64,000 nucleotides of DNA, from positions 10,936,192 to 11,000,191 of the forward strand of contig OY365807.1 in assembly GCA_959347315.1 (NCBI GenBank). Reading direction: 5' to 3'. Below, piece after piece: positions 38,201 through 46,764 of this stretch. The notes beneath the pieces were generated by a model, which saw only the letters and a list, made by a program, of their open reading frames with translations, searched no databases and was not told the origin of the DNA. Every line of letters starts with the position of its first letter. Within the stretch, counting starts at the first letter, position 1. Both the position numbers and the translations under genes were made by a program. The DNA comes from Bimastos eiseni (taxonomy: Eukaryota; Annelida; Clitellata; Crassiclitellata; Lumbricidae).

Positions 38201-39374
38201 TTATAATGTTGGTCAAGCACAAACTTAAATAGGCTGAATTTATCATTTTATTTTGTATTATTTTCATAATTTTTATTTCTATTTTATCAGTTGTTATTTG
38301 TCTTATTATTGCTGTTACTAGTGTATAATATTTCTGGTATTGTACATTAGGTAGACTTTTACCATGTGTGTTATTATTGACAAATAAAGGATTACTGTTG
38401 TTGATGCCAAGTACTGATGATGATGCTGATGATTATTTGTCACGACTATCATCAGTCTGATGATGGTGATTATTGTTTGATTACATGTATTGTTATGTGA
38501 CATTTATCAAGTGATTATATAAGGATGATGATGATGATGATGGTGATGTAATTTGTTACTTTTCTAATGCTTAGGACCTTTCTTCGATTGTGCCTTGAAC
38601 CAAGCAAGTAGTTTTGTTTTTGTATAGGGAACATTTTCCATGTATTTTTTTCTTCAGGCGCTGAACATCATCGACGAAGTGGGCACGCTCCTGTCTCTCA
38701 AGTACTCGCGAATGACTGGTTGCCCGTTCTCTGAAAAAGACCCAGAATTCCAGCAGAGGTGGGTAACCTTTTGACCCCACTGGGTACAAGGACTTGCTTT
38801 GAATAACTGTTGTTAACCGCAGATTAACTGGATGGGTTTTTCTTCATTGCTGGATTGATCTTATGCATTTATCTTGGTATTTATATTCAAGCCTTTAGGG
38901 AACCATTTAGAGACACTGATTGGTTGACAAATTTGATTGATTGATTCTTTAGTTTTGTGCTTGATTGATGTAAAGTTGAATTGATCCCTGCATATTTTGA
39001 TTGATTATTTTAGTTTATTTATATACTTGCTGGGGCACCCAGTGCTCGAGTAAAGAACGACTTTTGCTTTTATGGGTGCGTGAGAAGTGCACCATAGGTT
39101 TTTGGCCCTGGAGACCAGGAAGGCTGTGGGGTTCAGGAATCCCTCTACTGTGTGTTACTGCATGTCCCACGTGTTCCCCGAGCCAACGGCGAAGGTGTCT
39201 AATCAATAGCTGTAAAACTGTGGAAATGCATCACTGGACAGAGGAACGCACAGAATGTCTTCTTTATTTATAAGATATGGAATATGTGTGTGTTTGTAAA
39301 TTGATTGATAAAAATATTTAAATGTTTCTTTTAGGCATTCTCACCTGCCTGTCATGGGTAAGCTGCAGGGATGA
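6907..39374 (+). CDS. SPTLC2: Serine palmitoyltransferase subunit 2, whole gene (13 coding exons)
   Basis: Catalytic large subunit of serine palmitoyltransferase, the pyridoxal-phosphate enzyme that condenses L-serine with palmitoyl-CoA to 3-ketodihydrosphingosine, the first step of sphingolipid synthesis, at the endoplasmic reticulum as a heterodimer with SPTLC1. Joining the 13 exons gives 1671 nt, 556 residues plus stop, close to the human protein (about 562). All intron phases agree. Visible parts: a transmembrane helix at residues about 56-76; the [11 protein letters not shown] block at 159-169; the [17 protein letters not shown] block; [17 protein letters not shown] with Asp331 and His334; TFTKSFG with the PLP Schiff-base lysine at 366; and [21 protein letters not shown] near the C-terminus. 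All key residues are present, so an active enzyme is expected. The start ATG has A at -3 and G at +4. Family assignment is by recognition of these motifs; the last exon is the least certain part. Confidence 0.97.
7012..13571 (+). other. SPTLC2 intron 1
   Basis: GT-AG intron of 6.56 kb. It has only short chance ORFs, degenerate CCTTACC-rich sequence around 9330-9430, a (GGAT/GAAT) patch at 10975-11085 and an 18-bp tandem repeat at 11461-11586 listed separately. No other gene is supported. Confidence 0.85.
11461..11586 (+). repeat. 18-bp tandem repeat, 7 copies
   Basis: Unit GCATCATGGTCATTTAAT, seven near-identical copies with single-base changes (C/T at two positions, one TTTGAT, one TTCAAT). 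Because 18 is a multiple of three, one frame stays open and would read as a six-residue repeat, but nothing suggests it is translated. Confidence 0.9.
13572..13757 (+). CDS. SPTLC2: SPTLC2 exon 2 (residues 36-97, membrane helix)
   Basis: Acceptor ...TTGACAG, donor GTAGGT, phase 0 at both ends, 186 nt. It encodes [17 protein letters not shown] and the following hydrophobic stretch and [13 protein letters not shown], matching the conserved FEETP-membrane-anchor-RDFL region of SPTLC2. This helix anchors the subunit in the endoplasmic reticulum. Confidence 0.96.
15560..15865. mobile_element. Dispersed retroelement relic with GGGGCACTATATAAAT tail
   Basis: GC-richer block ending in a TTGAAGGGGCACTATATAAAT-like tail followed by (TGAA)n, the form of a non-LTR element 3' end with a microsatellite tail. 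At 15666-15700 it carries, on the minus strand, a CAGTCTCAAGCCTGGATAAA-type motif also found near 2578 and 26510. A similar tail (CTTGAAGGGGCACTATAAAA) recurs at 37898-37920. Assignment is by recurrence within the window and form. Confidence 0.5.
17804..18346. repeat. 16-bp tandem array, about 34 copies
   Basis: Unit ATTCACTAGCACTTAT repeated without interruption over 543 bp. Variants are clustered: GCGCTT copies around 17990-18075, and ATTCACTAGCACTTAA copies around 18150-18190 and 18300-18320, with one early GGCACT copy. The array lies in SPTLC2 intron 2. Confidence 0.98.
18530..18966. repeat. Foldback region with GGACAATTGCC termini and AT hairpin
   Basis: GGACAATTGCC (18530-18540) is matched by its inverted copy GGCAATTGTCC (18901-18911). 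Further CAATTG plus poly-C copies lie at 18553-18597. The interior is degenerate (CATGCATA)n. Immediately after comes a palindrome, CACTCAC(AT)n ... (AT)nGTGAGTG, at 18914-18966. It could be a small non-autonomous DNA element or simply rearranged simple sequence. Confidence 0.55.
19826..20520. repeat. Paired ACCCGTACCCG tracts flanking a GA-rich minisatellite
   Basis: Short (ACCCGT)-type tracts occur at 19829-19872 and 20432-20480, with inverted GGTACGGGT copies at 20493-20518. Between them, 20052-20167 is a 12-bp GAGAAAGAGGGA array of about nine copies. This may be one dispersed element; no coding capacity is seen. Confidence 0.45.
21891..21960. repeat. 18-bp tandem repeat with GACCATGGTC palindrome
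   Basis: About four copies of TATTTAGAGACCATGGTC, the last degenerate. Each clean unit contains the 10-bp perfect palindrome GACCATGGTC. It lies in SPTLC2 intron 2. Confidence 0.85.
22612..22722. repeat. (CA)n array with CATGCGGACA interruptions
   Basis: A CA dinucleotide tract regularly interrupted by CATGCGGACA, in five or six places at varying spacing. Low-complexity intronic DNA. Confidence 0.9.
24040..24130. mobile_element. Possible short element relic
   Basis: AAAATTTGTATAGCGCACGC followed by AGCTTTACATGACAG-like sequence resembles the tail of short interspersed elements (TATAGCGC box). A second candidate tail is ACGCTATATAAATTCTC at 24690-24706. Weak, based on form only. Confidence 0.3.
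26440..26600 (+). mobile_element. Dispersed-element relic (CCAGTCCCAAG family)
   Basis: Contains TACCAGTCCCAAGCCTGGAC then AAAGGTGGAGGGCGAC (26510-26536), the third copy of this motif, within a GC-richer block. It lies some 200 bp upstream of SPTLC2 exon 3. Confidence 0.5.
26794..26948 (+). CDS. SPTLC2: SPTLC2 exon 3 (residues 98-149)
   Basis: Acceptor TGTGTAG, donor GTATTT after AG, 155 nt (enters phase 0, leaves phase 2). It encodes [20 protein letters not shown] and then [22 protein letters not shown], matching the conserved segment ahead of the catalytic domain. Confidence 0.97.
26949..28318 (+). other. SPTLC2 intron 3
   Basis: 1.37 kb, GT-AG. It contains a short TGTG/TATG tract near 27390-27480 and an AGACAGAC tract near 27975-28035. 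Nothing else is seen. Confidence 0.85.
28319..28464 (+). CDS. SPTLC2: SPTLC2 exon 4 (residues 149-198)
   Basis: Acceptor GGCATTAG, donor GTCGGT, 146 nt. It encodes [11 protein letters not shown], the opening of the aminotransferase fold shared by alpha-oxoamine synthases, and [14 protein letters not shown], matching the CSTRxExG block of SPTLC2. Confidence 0.97.
28465..29120 (+). other. SPTLC2 intron 4
   Basis: 656 bp, GT-AG, T-rich. No feature seen. Confidence 0.85.
29121..29245 (+). CDS. SPTLC2: SPTLC2 exon 5 (residues 198-239)
   Basis: Acceptor ATTTTTGCAG, donor GTAACT, 125 nt. It encodes [20 protein letters not shown] and [17 protein letters not shown], nearly identical to the animal consensus. 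This region lies at the substrate and cofactor pocket. Confidence 0.98.
29246..31389 (+). other. SPTLC2 intron 5
   Basis: 2.14 kb, GT-AG. A 167-codon antisense ORF (30707-31210) has no family features and no splice or promoter context, so it is not called. A poly-C run lies near 29720. Confidence 0.8.
31390..31483 (+). CDS. SPTLC2: SPTLC2 exon 6 (residues 240-271)
   Basis: Acceptor GTCTGGTAG, donor GTAGGG, 94 nt. It encodes [20 protein letters not shown] and [11 protein letters not shown], the conserved SDELNHAS block of the alpha-oxoamine synthase fold. It is too short to stand out as an ORF and was found by searching for this motif. Confidence 0.97.
31484..32061 (+). other. SPTLC2 intron 6
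   Basis: 578 bp, GT-AG, with CTCT/CTGT tracts at 31500-31675 and degenerate (TCAC) and (TTGA) tracts at 31790-32045. No gene. Confidence 0.85.
32062..32167 (+). CDS. SPTLC2: SPTLC2 exon 7 (residues 271-306)
   Basis: Acceptor CCTCCTTGTAG, donor GTATGC, 106 nt. It encodes [18 protein letters not shown] then [15 protein letters not shown], matching the conserved [18 protein letters not shown] region. Confidence 0.97.
32168..32997 (+). other. SPTLC2 intron 7
   Basis: 830 bp, GT-AG, with a (CATT)n tract at 32840-32940 directly upstream of exon 8. No gene. Confidence 0.85.
32998..33217 (+). CDS. SPTLC2: SPTLC2 exon 8 (residues 306-379, PLP lysine)
   Basis: Acceptor TGTTTAG, donor GTACAC, 220 nt, leaving phase 0. 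It encodes [38 protein letters not shown] and [18 protein letters not shown]. Asp331 contacts the pyridine nitrogen of PLP, His334 lies in the active site and Lys366 forms the Schiff base (roles known for the family). All are intact. Confidence 0.99.
33218..34511 (+). other. SPTLC2 intron 8
   Basis: 1.29 kb, GT-AG, acceptor TTTTGTTTTGCAG. No repeat or gene of note. Confidence 0.85.
34512..34638 (+). CDS. SPTLC2: SPTLC2 exon 9 (residues 380-422)
   Basis: Donor GTAACA, 127 nt. It encodes [20 protein letters not shown] and [18 protein letters not shown], matching the conserved [20 protein letters not shown] block, with Cys-Tyr-Ser-Asn replacing the vertebrate Val-Tyr-Ala-Thr. Confidence 0.97.
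34651..34880. repeat. 57-bp minisatellite, 4 copies, dimeric pattern
   Basis: Four units of 57 bp beginning CTTTGCTTACATTGC. Units 1 and 3 contain TTCCTTCCTT while units 2 and 4 contain TTCCTTTCTT, suggesting amplification as a 114-bp dimer. The array starts about 12 bp after the exon 9 donor. It is open in several frames because 57 is a multiple of 3. Confidence 0.93.
35080..35280. repeat. 36-bp TAA-type minisatellite, left block
   Basis: About three 36-bp units of ATT/GTT triplets with the diagnostic GTTATTTGTTTTATTATT junction, passing into pure (ATT)n. It is the same repeat as 36465-36990, on the other side of the retroelement fragment. Confidence 0.93.
35281..36460 (-). mobile_element. 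GC-rich 5'-truncated non-LTR retrotransposon insertion
   Basis: A GC-rich block of about 1.18 kb, sharply different from its AT-rich surroundings, oriented against SPTLC2. It holds the C-terminal part of a polyprotein and about 37 nt of 3' sequence, then runs into (AAT)n. The upstream side abuts the minisatellite with no reverse transcriptase core, typical of 5' truncation. Both flanks are the same 36-bp repeat, so insertion into that repeat is the simplest reading. Confidence 0.8.
35318..36460 (-). CDS. Retrotransposon polyprotein C-terminus: zinc knuckle plus restriction-like endonuclease (fragment)
   Basis: Open for about 380 codons; no genuine start codon, since the first codon often taken (36437-36439) is TTG and the frame stays open upstream with [10 protein letters not shown]. 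Numbering from that [16 protein letters not shown] and [11 protein letters not shown] (44-54) are typical of the region after a reverse transcriptase. A Cys190-x2-Cys193-x9-His203-x3-Cys207 zinc knuckle follows, then KRPDGV (248-253) and LAWDVTV (264-270), the spacing of a PD-(D/E)xK restriction-like nuclease as in R2/R4/NeSL-type elements. The reverse transcriptase core is missing, so the copy cannot be autonomous. The absence of stops suggests a fairly recent insertion. The clade is inferred, not tested. Confidence 0.75.
   Translation of the reverse strand, partial: SLSVPKLLYSLRTAVCADCPGLARFDQLLREGLSTILNVDLDNDRWIQASLPVRDGGLGVRCASTLALSAFLASAASTSELQACILPTESAEEPYELASSALNAWKTLTDAEPPTGAASHRQKEWDLRFTDKAWKGLLDSHNNPCDRARLLASRAPHSGDWMLAPPVTALGLRLSNEDVRLAAGLRLGTTLCEPHLCHQCQESVDAKGLHGLICRRGSGKHQRHSMLNDVIWRALGRAKIPAQKEPLGLLREDGKRPDGVTLIPWTRGRCLAWDVTVPDTYAKSHLADTSIRAGEAAERAAKTKRAKYSTITNTHDFVALSLESGGAWSSEGLEFISELGSRTSAATHDPMETSFLFQRISVVLQRGNAVCLFGTLPTLT
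36465..36990. repeat. 36-bp TAA-type minisatellite, right block, about 15 copies
   Basis: Period 36 bp (junction GTTATTTGTT at 36485, 36521, 36584 and so on, with one 27-bp variant near 36548). Long apparent ORFs over it (poly-Asn, poly-Leu, Ile/Val) are artefacts of the triplet composition. It ends in (TTA)n near 36987. Confidence 0.95.
37160..37295 (+). CDS. SPTLC2: SPTLC2 exon 10 (residues 422-467)
   Basis: Acceptor CTTTTGTAG, donor GTATGA, 136 nt. It encodes [20 protein letters not shown] then [15 protein letters not shown], matching the conserved [27 protein letters not shown] block. Confidence 0.97.
37296..37981 (+). other. SPTLC2 intron 10
   Basis: 686 bp. It contains a tRNA-like relic (37395-37475, antisense), degenerate TTACCTTACC-rich sequence (37470-37810) and a GGGGCACTATAAAA element tail (37898-37920). 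Confidence 0.85.
37395..37475 (-). repeat. tRNA-derived relic (SINE head or tRNA pseudogene)
   Basis: On the minus strand TGGCCAATTGGTTAGAGC matches the RNA polymerase III A box, and GGTTCAAGTC matches the B box 54 nt on, the spacing of a real tRNA. The anticodon and T stems do not pair, so it is not a working tRNA gene. Confidence 0.6.
37982..38111 (+). CDS. SPTLC2: SPTLC2 exon 11 (residues 467-510)
   Basis: Acceptor GTTCTGTTCAG, donor GTGAGC, 130 nt. It encodes [20 protein letters not shown] and [20 protein letters not shown], matching the vertebrate block almost exactly. Confidence 0.98.
38112..38657 (+). other. SPTLC2 intron 11
   Basis: 546 bp, GT-AG, with (GATGAT) tracts at 38410-38470 and 38520-38545. 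No gene. Confidence 0.85.
38658..38758 (+). CDS. SPTLC2: SPTLC2 exon 12 (residues 511-544)
   Basis: Acceptor TTTTTTTCTTCAG, donor GTGGGT, 101 nt, leaving phase 2. It encodes [19 protein letters not shown], matching the ALKEIDEVGDLLQLKYSR end of the family. If the intron is retained the frame ends four codons later at TGA. Confidence 0.95.
38759..39334 (+). other. SPTLC2 intron 12
   Basis: 576 bp if exon 13 is right. It contains a GC-richer block at 39030-39250 of unknown origin that is not recognisably coding. Confidence 0.65.
39335..39374 (+). CDS. SPTLC2: SPTLC2 exon 13 (last 13 residues, stop)
   Basis: Acceptor TTTCTTTTAG; AG from exon 12 joins to give [13 protein letters not shown] and TGA. 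The phase is right and the resulting length is close to the family's, but the tail is not conserved with vertebrates and is too short to prove by motif. Confidence 0.65.
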
Positions 39375-42300
39375 AGATACGATCAAATGAGAGCGGACTT
39401 GCTCGCTCTGATTTTTCAAGCTCAGGACCACTGCTCTTTCTTTGTCTACTTCCTTCTCTGCTTACCTCAGCTTCACATTTCTTCAGTTTCCTGTTCTTTC
39501 ATCGTTCTGTTCTTAAAACCGGATCACATTCCAGGTCACCAGAAACATTTCCGATCGAGTTCAACAAAACCTCTCTGAAACGCCTTGATACGCAATCGAT
39601 AGAAACGCGCAAGATATTTTATATGCATGCATGCTATTTATTTTTCTGGGATGATTGACATCATTGCCTGACCTATTCAATGAAGTAATTATTTGCTCGC
39701 CTAAAACTGGATCGTATTTTATTTCCGTTGCATTTTTAGCGTGGATGGCTTATGTTGACGTCCCTAATCTGTGAATCGTTTTGACATTTCTGTCGGTTCT
39801 TTGTAGAAGTATTCTGTTCTGGGTTTGTCTTCTGATGGTAAACTATGTGGTGCATTGAGGAAGATTTTTGGATACAGCCAACAATTGACCACCTGTGTTT
39901 TTATGTAATGTAATTTTGTCAGTGTTTGAGTTGCACTATTTTTGGAGCATTTGACGTTGGGTTTCGTGTGACCAAGTTTTGTTTCTGCCTTGAAAAGATG
40001 TTTGTCCATCTGATTATTTTTAGTTGTTCTCCTGTGCCTTCAGAAGTATTCTGTTGTTGCCACACACACACTGTTTTACATTTTGGGTCAACGGCGCTTT
40101 TTCACTTTGTTGTGTTAGCCACCAGCAATTTTTTTGTTTGAGGTTTTCAATATGAGGTGCTTGCTGTTTATAATGATTCTGCAACGTGATAATTTTTTTG
40201 GGGGTAGAGTTCGTAATATTTTGATGTTTGGATGATAGTCTGGAGAAGGTGGGCTTGAAAATGAGCTGATCAATTAATTTAAATTGATTTCATTGAGTCT
40301 TTGCCTTGATTGAATGTAATTATGTTTTTTGTGATCGTTTGTGCTTTCAAGTCGTGAGTACCGCTAAGGAGTTTTTCTGACGTGGGACTGCGTAAAACCT
40401 GTGATTGTGATTGATTTCCACAAGAGGCACTGCTCTTAGACTGTGCATAGTATGCATGTGCATTTGTACTTGCCAGCTAAGTGGCATCTGAAACCATTCC
40501 AAATACTGTGAGGTATTTAATCCATGTTCAACCTTTCTAGTTTCTGAACATTTTAGGGTTCCTTTCTTCAGAGACCGTCTGAAGATGCTCTACATAAATG
40601 ATGTCCTACTCTCCTACAGCTACCATTACTTCTCCTTGTCTTCAAATCGTTTCTTTTCCACAGGGTTCTTCGCACCTGGGAGCACCTCTGATTGAATATT
40701 ACTGTGAGAGGCGATTTCTAAATCTGTAAACACAACACAACTACGCATCCGAGACTAAGGCTGCAGAGGCATGCAATCTTTCTTCTATGTGTCCACTTTT
40801 TCAGAGTTTTTAGTTGATTCTGAGTAGCTGAAGTTCAGTCAGATGTTCTGGCATTATTCTGAGTTTTTGTGGGTTATTTTCATTGCAGTTTTGTCTAGAT
40901 GATGAGACTATAGGAAGTCATGCTGATTACTTAGCTGATCTTAATCATGTGAAATTATTGTAATCTTTTGACATTGTTTCTAATATGAATTATGATCTTC
41001 TTGGTCATTTGTCCCATGTATTTTGCAGTTCACTGATATCTTACTGTAAACAGTGCAGCTGGATAAGTACTTAGGTGTTTTATTTCTTGGAATGGGGCTC
41101 ATTTTCTTTCCATACTAAGGGTCTTGGACTGTCAATGAACATATCACGAAGTCATGAACATGGGGCCAGCGCATTGCTGATCTTGAAACTTGTGTATCAC
41201 AGTTGAGCAGCTTAGAAGGAAGAGCTGCTATAAATATATGGCTGTATTCTGCTAGATGACAGTACTCTGCTATCTTGTGCCTTGAATTTTGGTGAAATTT
41301 TCTACTAATTTCTTCCTTCCTTAAGCTTAACACTTTCTTGTGTCATTCTTGACCAGTGGTTTTTTTTATCAGAAACAAGACCTGTGTGGTTGTGATGTTT
41401 TGCTATAAATATTAATAATAGTATGATGAATTAGTGCTATTTTTATTCATTATCATTATTCGTGGACAACGTATGGAGAGTGAAACGTCGTCCTCAGTTG
41501 AAATCTAATCAGGGCTATTTTAAGATTCTTCTCTCTTCACTTGGACCATCAATATCAGTTGCTTTTCAATTATTTCTGGATTTATGGGAATTTTTGAGTT
41601 TGGCCGTGTTTTGCTGGCTTTGATAATATGTTGCAGAAAAGAAAGTTTCTATGACTCCCATACTTACCTAATTTCTGTGTAATTCTCCAACTGCCTTTGT
41701 CATTTTCTGTGATGTTGCCAGATAGTATTATATAGTAGCAGCGGAGTTAAACGTTTGAGTTGTATGAATTGCATTCCTGCAAAAGTACTTCTCTTCCCAG
41801 ATAAATGTTTCTTCACGTTCGGTCTCTCACCAAGAACAGTGGCTGATCATTTAACCAGCTATTTATGTTTGCTTCTGCGAGGTACTTAACAGTGGCTATA
41901 CCTAGTGTTCGTTTGTACGTTTGTGTACGTGCATGCTCTACATGCCAGAGGATAAAGATATTGATTAATGGAATATTTTTATGAATTGTATCCATTCTGG
42001 TTGCTTGTGTGAGTCTTCTTTTCATGACTCTTGCTTGAGATTGTTGAGCAACCTTAGGAGAACTTCTTCCAGTAAAGGTTCAGAGCAAGTTAAGTGTTTA
42101 GTGCTTCATTGTGTCGAGAGCCGTGGTTGTATATTCGTAACTCTTTCAGGAAATCAAATTTCTGCCTTCAGATTTTTCCTTCTCACTTGATAGAAGTTTG
42201 ACTGTGTGCACTGCTGATGCTAATTTTGGGATGTTCCTTTTCATGTTGTTCAATTGTAATGTAAATTTGCAAATGACATGTTTCCTTCATTATGACTGTG

Positions 42301-42455
42301 GAATTGGAATCTTAAAACTAATCTGGTTGAATTTTTTTCATGTAAACAGTGTTTTGAACAGCAGCCAAAATGTTTAAACTTAGGGACTGATATAAAATTG
42401 AGTAACTGCATTGCATCAAATTTAAGGTACATTTGTGAAAATTTATTTTAGCCTA

Positions 42456-42492
42456 AATAAAGTCACAGTGTGTGATTTGAAGAGTGAATAAA
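42456..42492 (+). terminator. Two AATAAA poly(A) signals, candidate SPTLC2 3' end
   Basis: AATAAA at 42456-42461 and 42487-42492, followed by T/GT-rich sequence (TTTATTTGTGTCT, then TTCTTCTTTGGTTTG), as expected downstream of a cleavage site. Alternative sites are further on. Confidence 0.4.
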
Positions 42493-44597
42493 TTTTATTT
42501 ATTTGTGTCTAAATGATTTATTTGGGAATTTCTTCTTTGGTTTGATCAAACTATTGCAGAACAGTTGTTAGACCATTGATGTTCTTAGACAAGTTTCAGG
42601 TGTTGATTGGTTTCTTTACAAACTATCAAATATGGTCAGATCTTTCTTTATGCGTTTTCTCCAAACCTTCATATTAGAGTTGCAGTCTGGTCGATGATTG
42701 TCTATGGTTTATTTCAAGTCTTCCTGTCCTTCCAGAGGTTTTGCAATTTGTTCAGGGTGGCAATCTATTTCTGGACTTTGAATCCTGATTATCATAAGAA
42801 AGTAGCAACTTGTTCTAGCTGTGCATAACCTGTATGGATTGTCATTGTCAATTGTATGCTCTGTGGCTGTGTTGTGCTTCCTTTGCCCTTATCTCAGGTT
42901 GCTATATGGATGTATTATAGAGGACGAAGAGTGATCTGTTCTCTTTTACTGGGGTTCCTTGGAGTGCCTCTGGTTAGATGTGTATTATTTCATTGAATGA
43001 ATGAGTGAATTAATAATTAATTACCTGTTGCTGACGCTTTTTGCAGAATTCATGTGGACTTGTTATTATGGAAAGTTCTAGAAGCCTTAGCAGTTGGTCC
43101 TGTTTTACTGTGTTTTGAGAAAGTCTATTTGCTCATCTTCTCACCGTCTTCTCCGAATCGTTGCCATTTACCTATTCATGTCCTTTTACGTTCGTTTGTT
43201 TTTCCATCCATCATATGAAGTGCGGGACCAGGTTCGGGCGGTTAGGGTTGGTCAGGCGAAGGCAGAAGACGACAGGTCGAGCAGTGTGTGCTGAGATCCA
43301 GTTTGTTTGACAATTGATTCATTGATTGACTGGCTGATTGAAGAATCTGAATGACAGATTGCTTTGATTATGATGATTGTGGTTGTTGGTATAGCAACTT
43401 CTGCTTGTTGGTCCTGACGATATACGAAGTGTGAAGGTCAACCGCTTGACCAGGGTCAGCTCTGACCAATGTTGAGACAGATGGCACTTTGTCCTTGATC
43501 TTTCTTTAGGTGTATTCTCATCATTAGGTGTTGCTGAAGTGATTGCACAAGCAAACTGCCTTTGAACTCTTGTCAAAGTGACAAACTTGATGGTACAGAG
43601 TGCATTGTTATGTTACTTATTTCAGATGTTACTAATTCTGTACAGACATTTTCCTCAATGTAATCATGTTTTTAACATTCGACGGTGTGCTTTGCTTTGA
43701 TGATTTCGATCATGATGTAATATGTAAGTTTGAATTTTTTAGTGTATTTTTTATATTGCAAGTTGTCTATGATGCTGCTCTTTTATATTTTGTGTGTTTG
43801 ATGCTTCTTAATTATGTTAGCCTGGGTTTATAATGAAACATGGACATTTTTGGGTGACTTTGGTCAACAACAAATAACCAATGTTTTTGTGAAGTTGTCA
43901 TTTGCCGATTGACCATGCAATTTTCACATAATCATGTTCAATTTTTGTCCTATTAAAGTTATTTTGTCATTGCCATAGCACAATTGCAGCAAAGCTGTGT
44001 TAAATTTTGCTCCGTTCAATGGTTAAAAACCTGTTTTCCAGCAGCGCTAAGAATGCTCTGACCGGTGTGCGTTGTGTCTACACTTGATTACTTTGAATTT
44101 CATTACAATTTAATTTTGTATCATATACTACCAGATCTATGCAAGCAGTTTTCAGGTAGAAAATTGATCACACTTTGAACGGAAGTTTCACCCCGGTATA
44201 GATTTTACTGTGCTGTAAACTTTACACTTGATTGAAAGTAATTTTGAAAGTTTGAACGTAATCTTGTTAACAGCAGAGCAATGGGGAGCACTGTCGGAGG
44301 ATTTCAACCTTCCAACAGACACATGCATTGGCTTAGTAACACATGACGAACGGGTCACTCGGTCCGTTTCGAAGGCCAATAATTGTGACATTTCTGGTGT
44401 ACAGTGTAAAAGTAAAAGTAGTAATTTTGGTATAGCTGTAATTTTGGTTTGCATTGTGTCTGTTGATCCTGGTTTTCCAAATGAATATGTTGTGATTCCA
44501 AAGTATGAGTGGTTATTAATAGATGGCTTGGTGTAAAGTCAACTTGTCTAAATATGATTTATGTACATGTAATTAAATCTGTCTGTAAGAAGTAAGC

Positions 44598-44619
44598 AAT
44601 AAAGTTAATAGCAAATAAA
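44598..44619 (+). terminator. Two AATAAA poly(A) signals, alternative SPTLC2 3' end
   Basis: AATAAA at 44598-44603 and 44614-44619. Another is at 45462-45467, just before the strand-composition switch. Which one is used cannot be told from sequence. Confidence 0.35.
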
Positions 44620-46764
44620 AACTATTCACAAGGTATTCAACGCTTGTAGAGTGACTGCACTAGCTTGACAAAACGCCCCTTTTTGGGGATGATTGCTGTT
44701 GCTTGTCGCTAATTACAACCTATTTATCTTATTTCTCATGAGATGGTGCTGGCGTTATATTTTGCATTTCTAAATGGACCACACATCTTGTTATATAAAA
44801 TTGAAACCGCGCTGAGTAAAAAGAAAACCGATCGGTCATCGGTGCATAGGCTGTAGGTCAAGCCCAGAGTGACGCTGATGTCTCGACAGGGTGATTATCT
44901 TTCTCCCTTCGTGGCTATGAGGCTGCTTCTGAGTTGGGGCTGGAGCCATGCATTGTATAAACAACCAACTATATTTGTAAACAACATATAAACAATTAAC
45001 TATAGTTATAAATAAATGACTACAAATATGCTTGCGTTAGGTTGGCTTCTTTGATTCAAATAGTTCTTTTGTGTTGGCCACTGGTTATGTTATTATTGCT
45101 CTTGCATTGTTTTTAACAGGCCATCAATGGCTTTGCTTGAAATGAGTAAACATGTTAATCTCACATCTTCTGTTTTACATTACGTCATACATCTTGAGTG
45201 TGTAAACCCAGATACAGGTCAATGATGTAACTTGAACTCGGGTGTAATGAATTTCATGTTTGTTCCAGTGTTGCCCTTGCATTGCACTTGGAATGTTGCT
45301 ATGGCATGCAATGAAGACCGAGTTTGGTTGTCGTTGTCTGTAATCGGTCTGTAATCGGGTGTCCTGCATGTGATTTTACTAGGCTATGTGAAGCAAATCG
45401 TGCAGTAATTGATTGTATTTGTTTTTGGACAAATTTCTAAATGTTTTTTGCCTACTTTTGAAATAAATGAACACAACTGTCATTTCTTCTAGGTTTGTCT
45501 GATCCTGACATTTCTGCATTAATCTGTGGATTTTTGTCTGATTCATACTGCTTTTCTGCTGCAATAGATTCATGAATAATTACATAAATTGAAGTCAACT
45601 GATAAAGTGGAACCGGTCAAGTAGCCACCACAATCATATTATCGTTTGACTGCAGGTGGAAATTGTCATTTAGTAATAGCGGTCACTGTGTGGTTACAAC
45701 AGAATGATCAGAGTAGAACCGGCACCAGCAGTAAATTGCATGCTCATCGAATCGCTGTGATTACCTTATACTGTAGCAACCTTACGGGCCTACTGTAGCA
45801 AATCCTCACTAATGCCCGTACTTCCGTCTTCCAAGCCTGGTCGTTCGGCTGCACCTGGTCAGATCTCATGGCTTTTGAGTAATCCTAATATGCACTTTCT
45901 GAAATCTACATGCATACAAATATAGAGAAAACGGGCGACTATAATCATCGTTATTCTGACGCAACTTTGTTAAACAGCAACTAACGAAGGTTTTCAAGTA
46001 AATTTTCAACAATTCAAACGTCACACGTTGAACTTTCGCAAACAATTATTTATGTACAGTATATAATTTTCTGAGGTTACCAGAGACAAAGTCTGTACAC
46101 ACGACCTAAGAAGCAGATTACACTGGTTGACCACTAACAAGACCTGAAATAGATCGCATTATGCAACTGCTCTCCTACTCCATTATTTCTGCCAACAGTT
46201 ACAGATTTTGAACTTTATAATATAATAATAATAATAAAAAGTACTACATTAACATACAAAGAAATGAATCCACAATTATGTCTCGGAGTAAACTTCTGTG
46301 AATGTACAGACTCAACGATGTCTGCAATGTTTTAGGATTATTTCCTTGCACCATTTAACAGAAGCTCCTTTCAATCTATACCAATGCTGCACTCTAAGCA
46401 TGGTGATAACATCACCCACTGATTTGCCTCTGTTGGTTGGTATCTACATAATGCGTAAAAGCAGACCAGTCGTGACTTTTCTAATCTCTCCAATCTAGTT
46501 ACTTCTTTAGAGGTGCCATCATCTGAATGCACAATGCATCCCATCATGGTAGTTCCAAGTGAACTCCTAGTCCAAGTCAATAGTCCTTCAGCAAAGCTAG
46601 GTTCAAATCCAAGAAATTGGGAGAGAATCCACAAGTAGAACTGTGGAGGGTAAGTAACCTGAAATACTAATTTACAGTTTAGTCATTAAAGACATTAGAG
46701 AACTGACCAAGTGAAAAAATTTGACAGTTTTGAACTAGCCATTGCACAAAGATCCAATATTATT

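Larger units (their letters stand above)
39375..45580 (+). other. Probable long 3' UTR and 3' flank of SPTLC2
   Basis: T-rich on the plus strand throughout, with only short chance ORFs. Candidate poly(A) signals lie at 42456, 42487, 44598, 44614 and 45462. Vertebrate SPTLC2 also has a long 3' UTR (recalled). No other gene, RNA gene or long repeat is evident. Confidence 0.5.
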
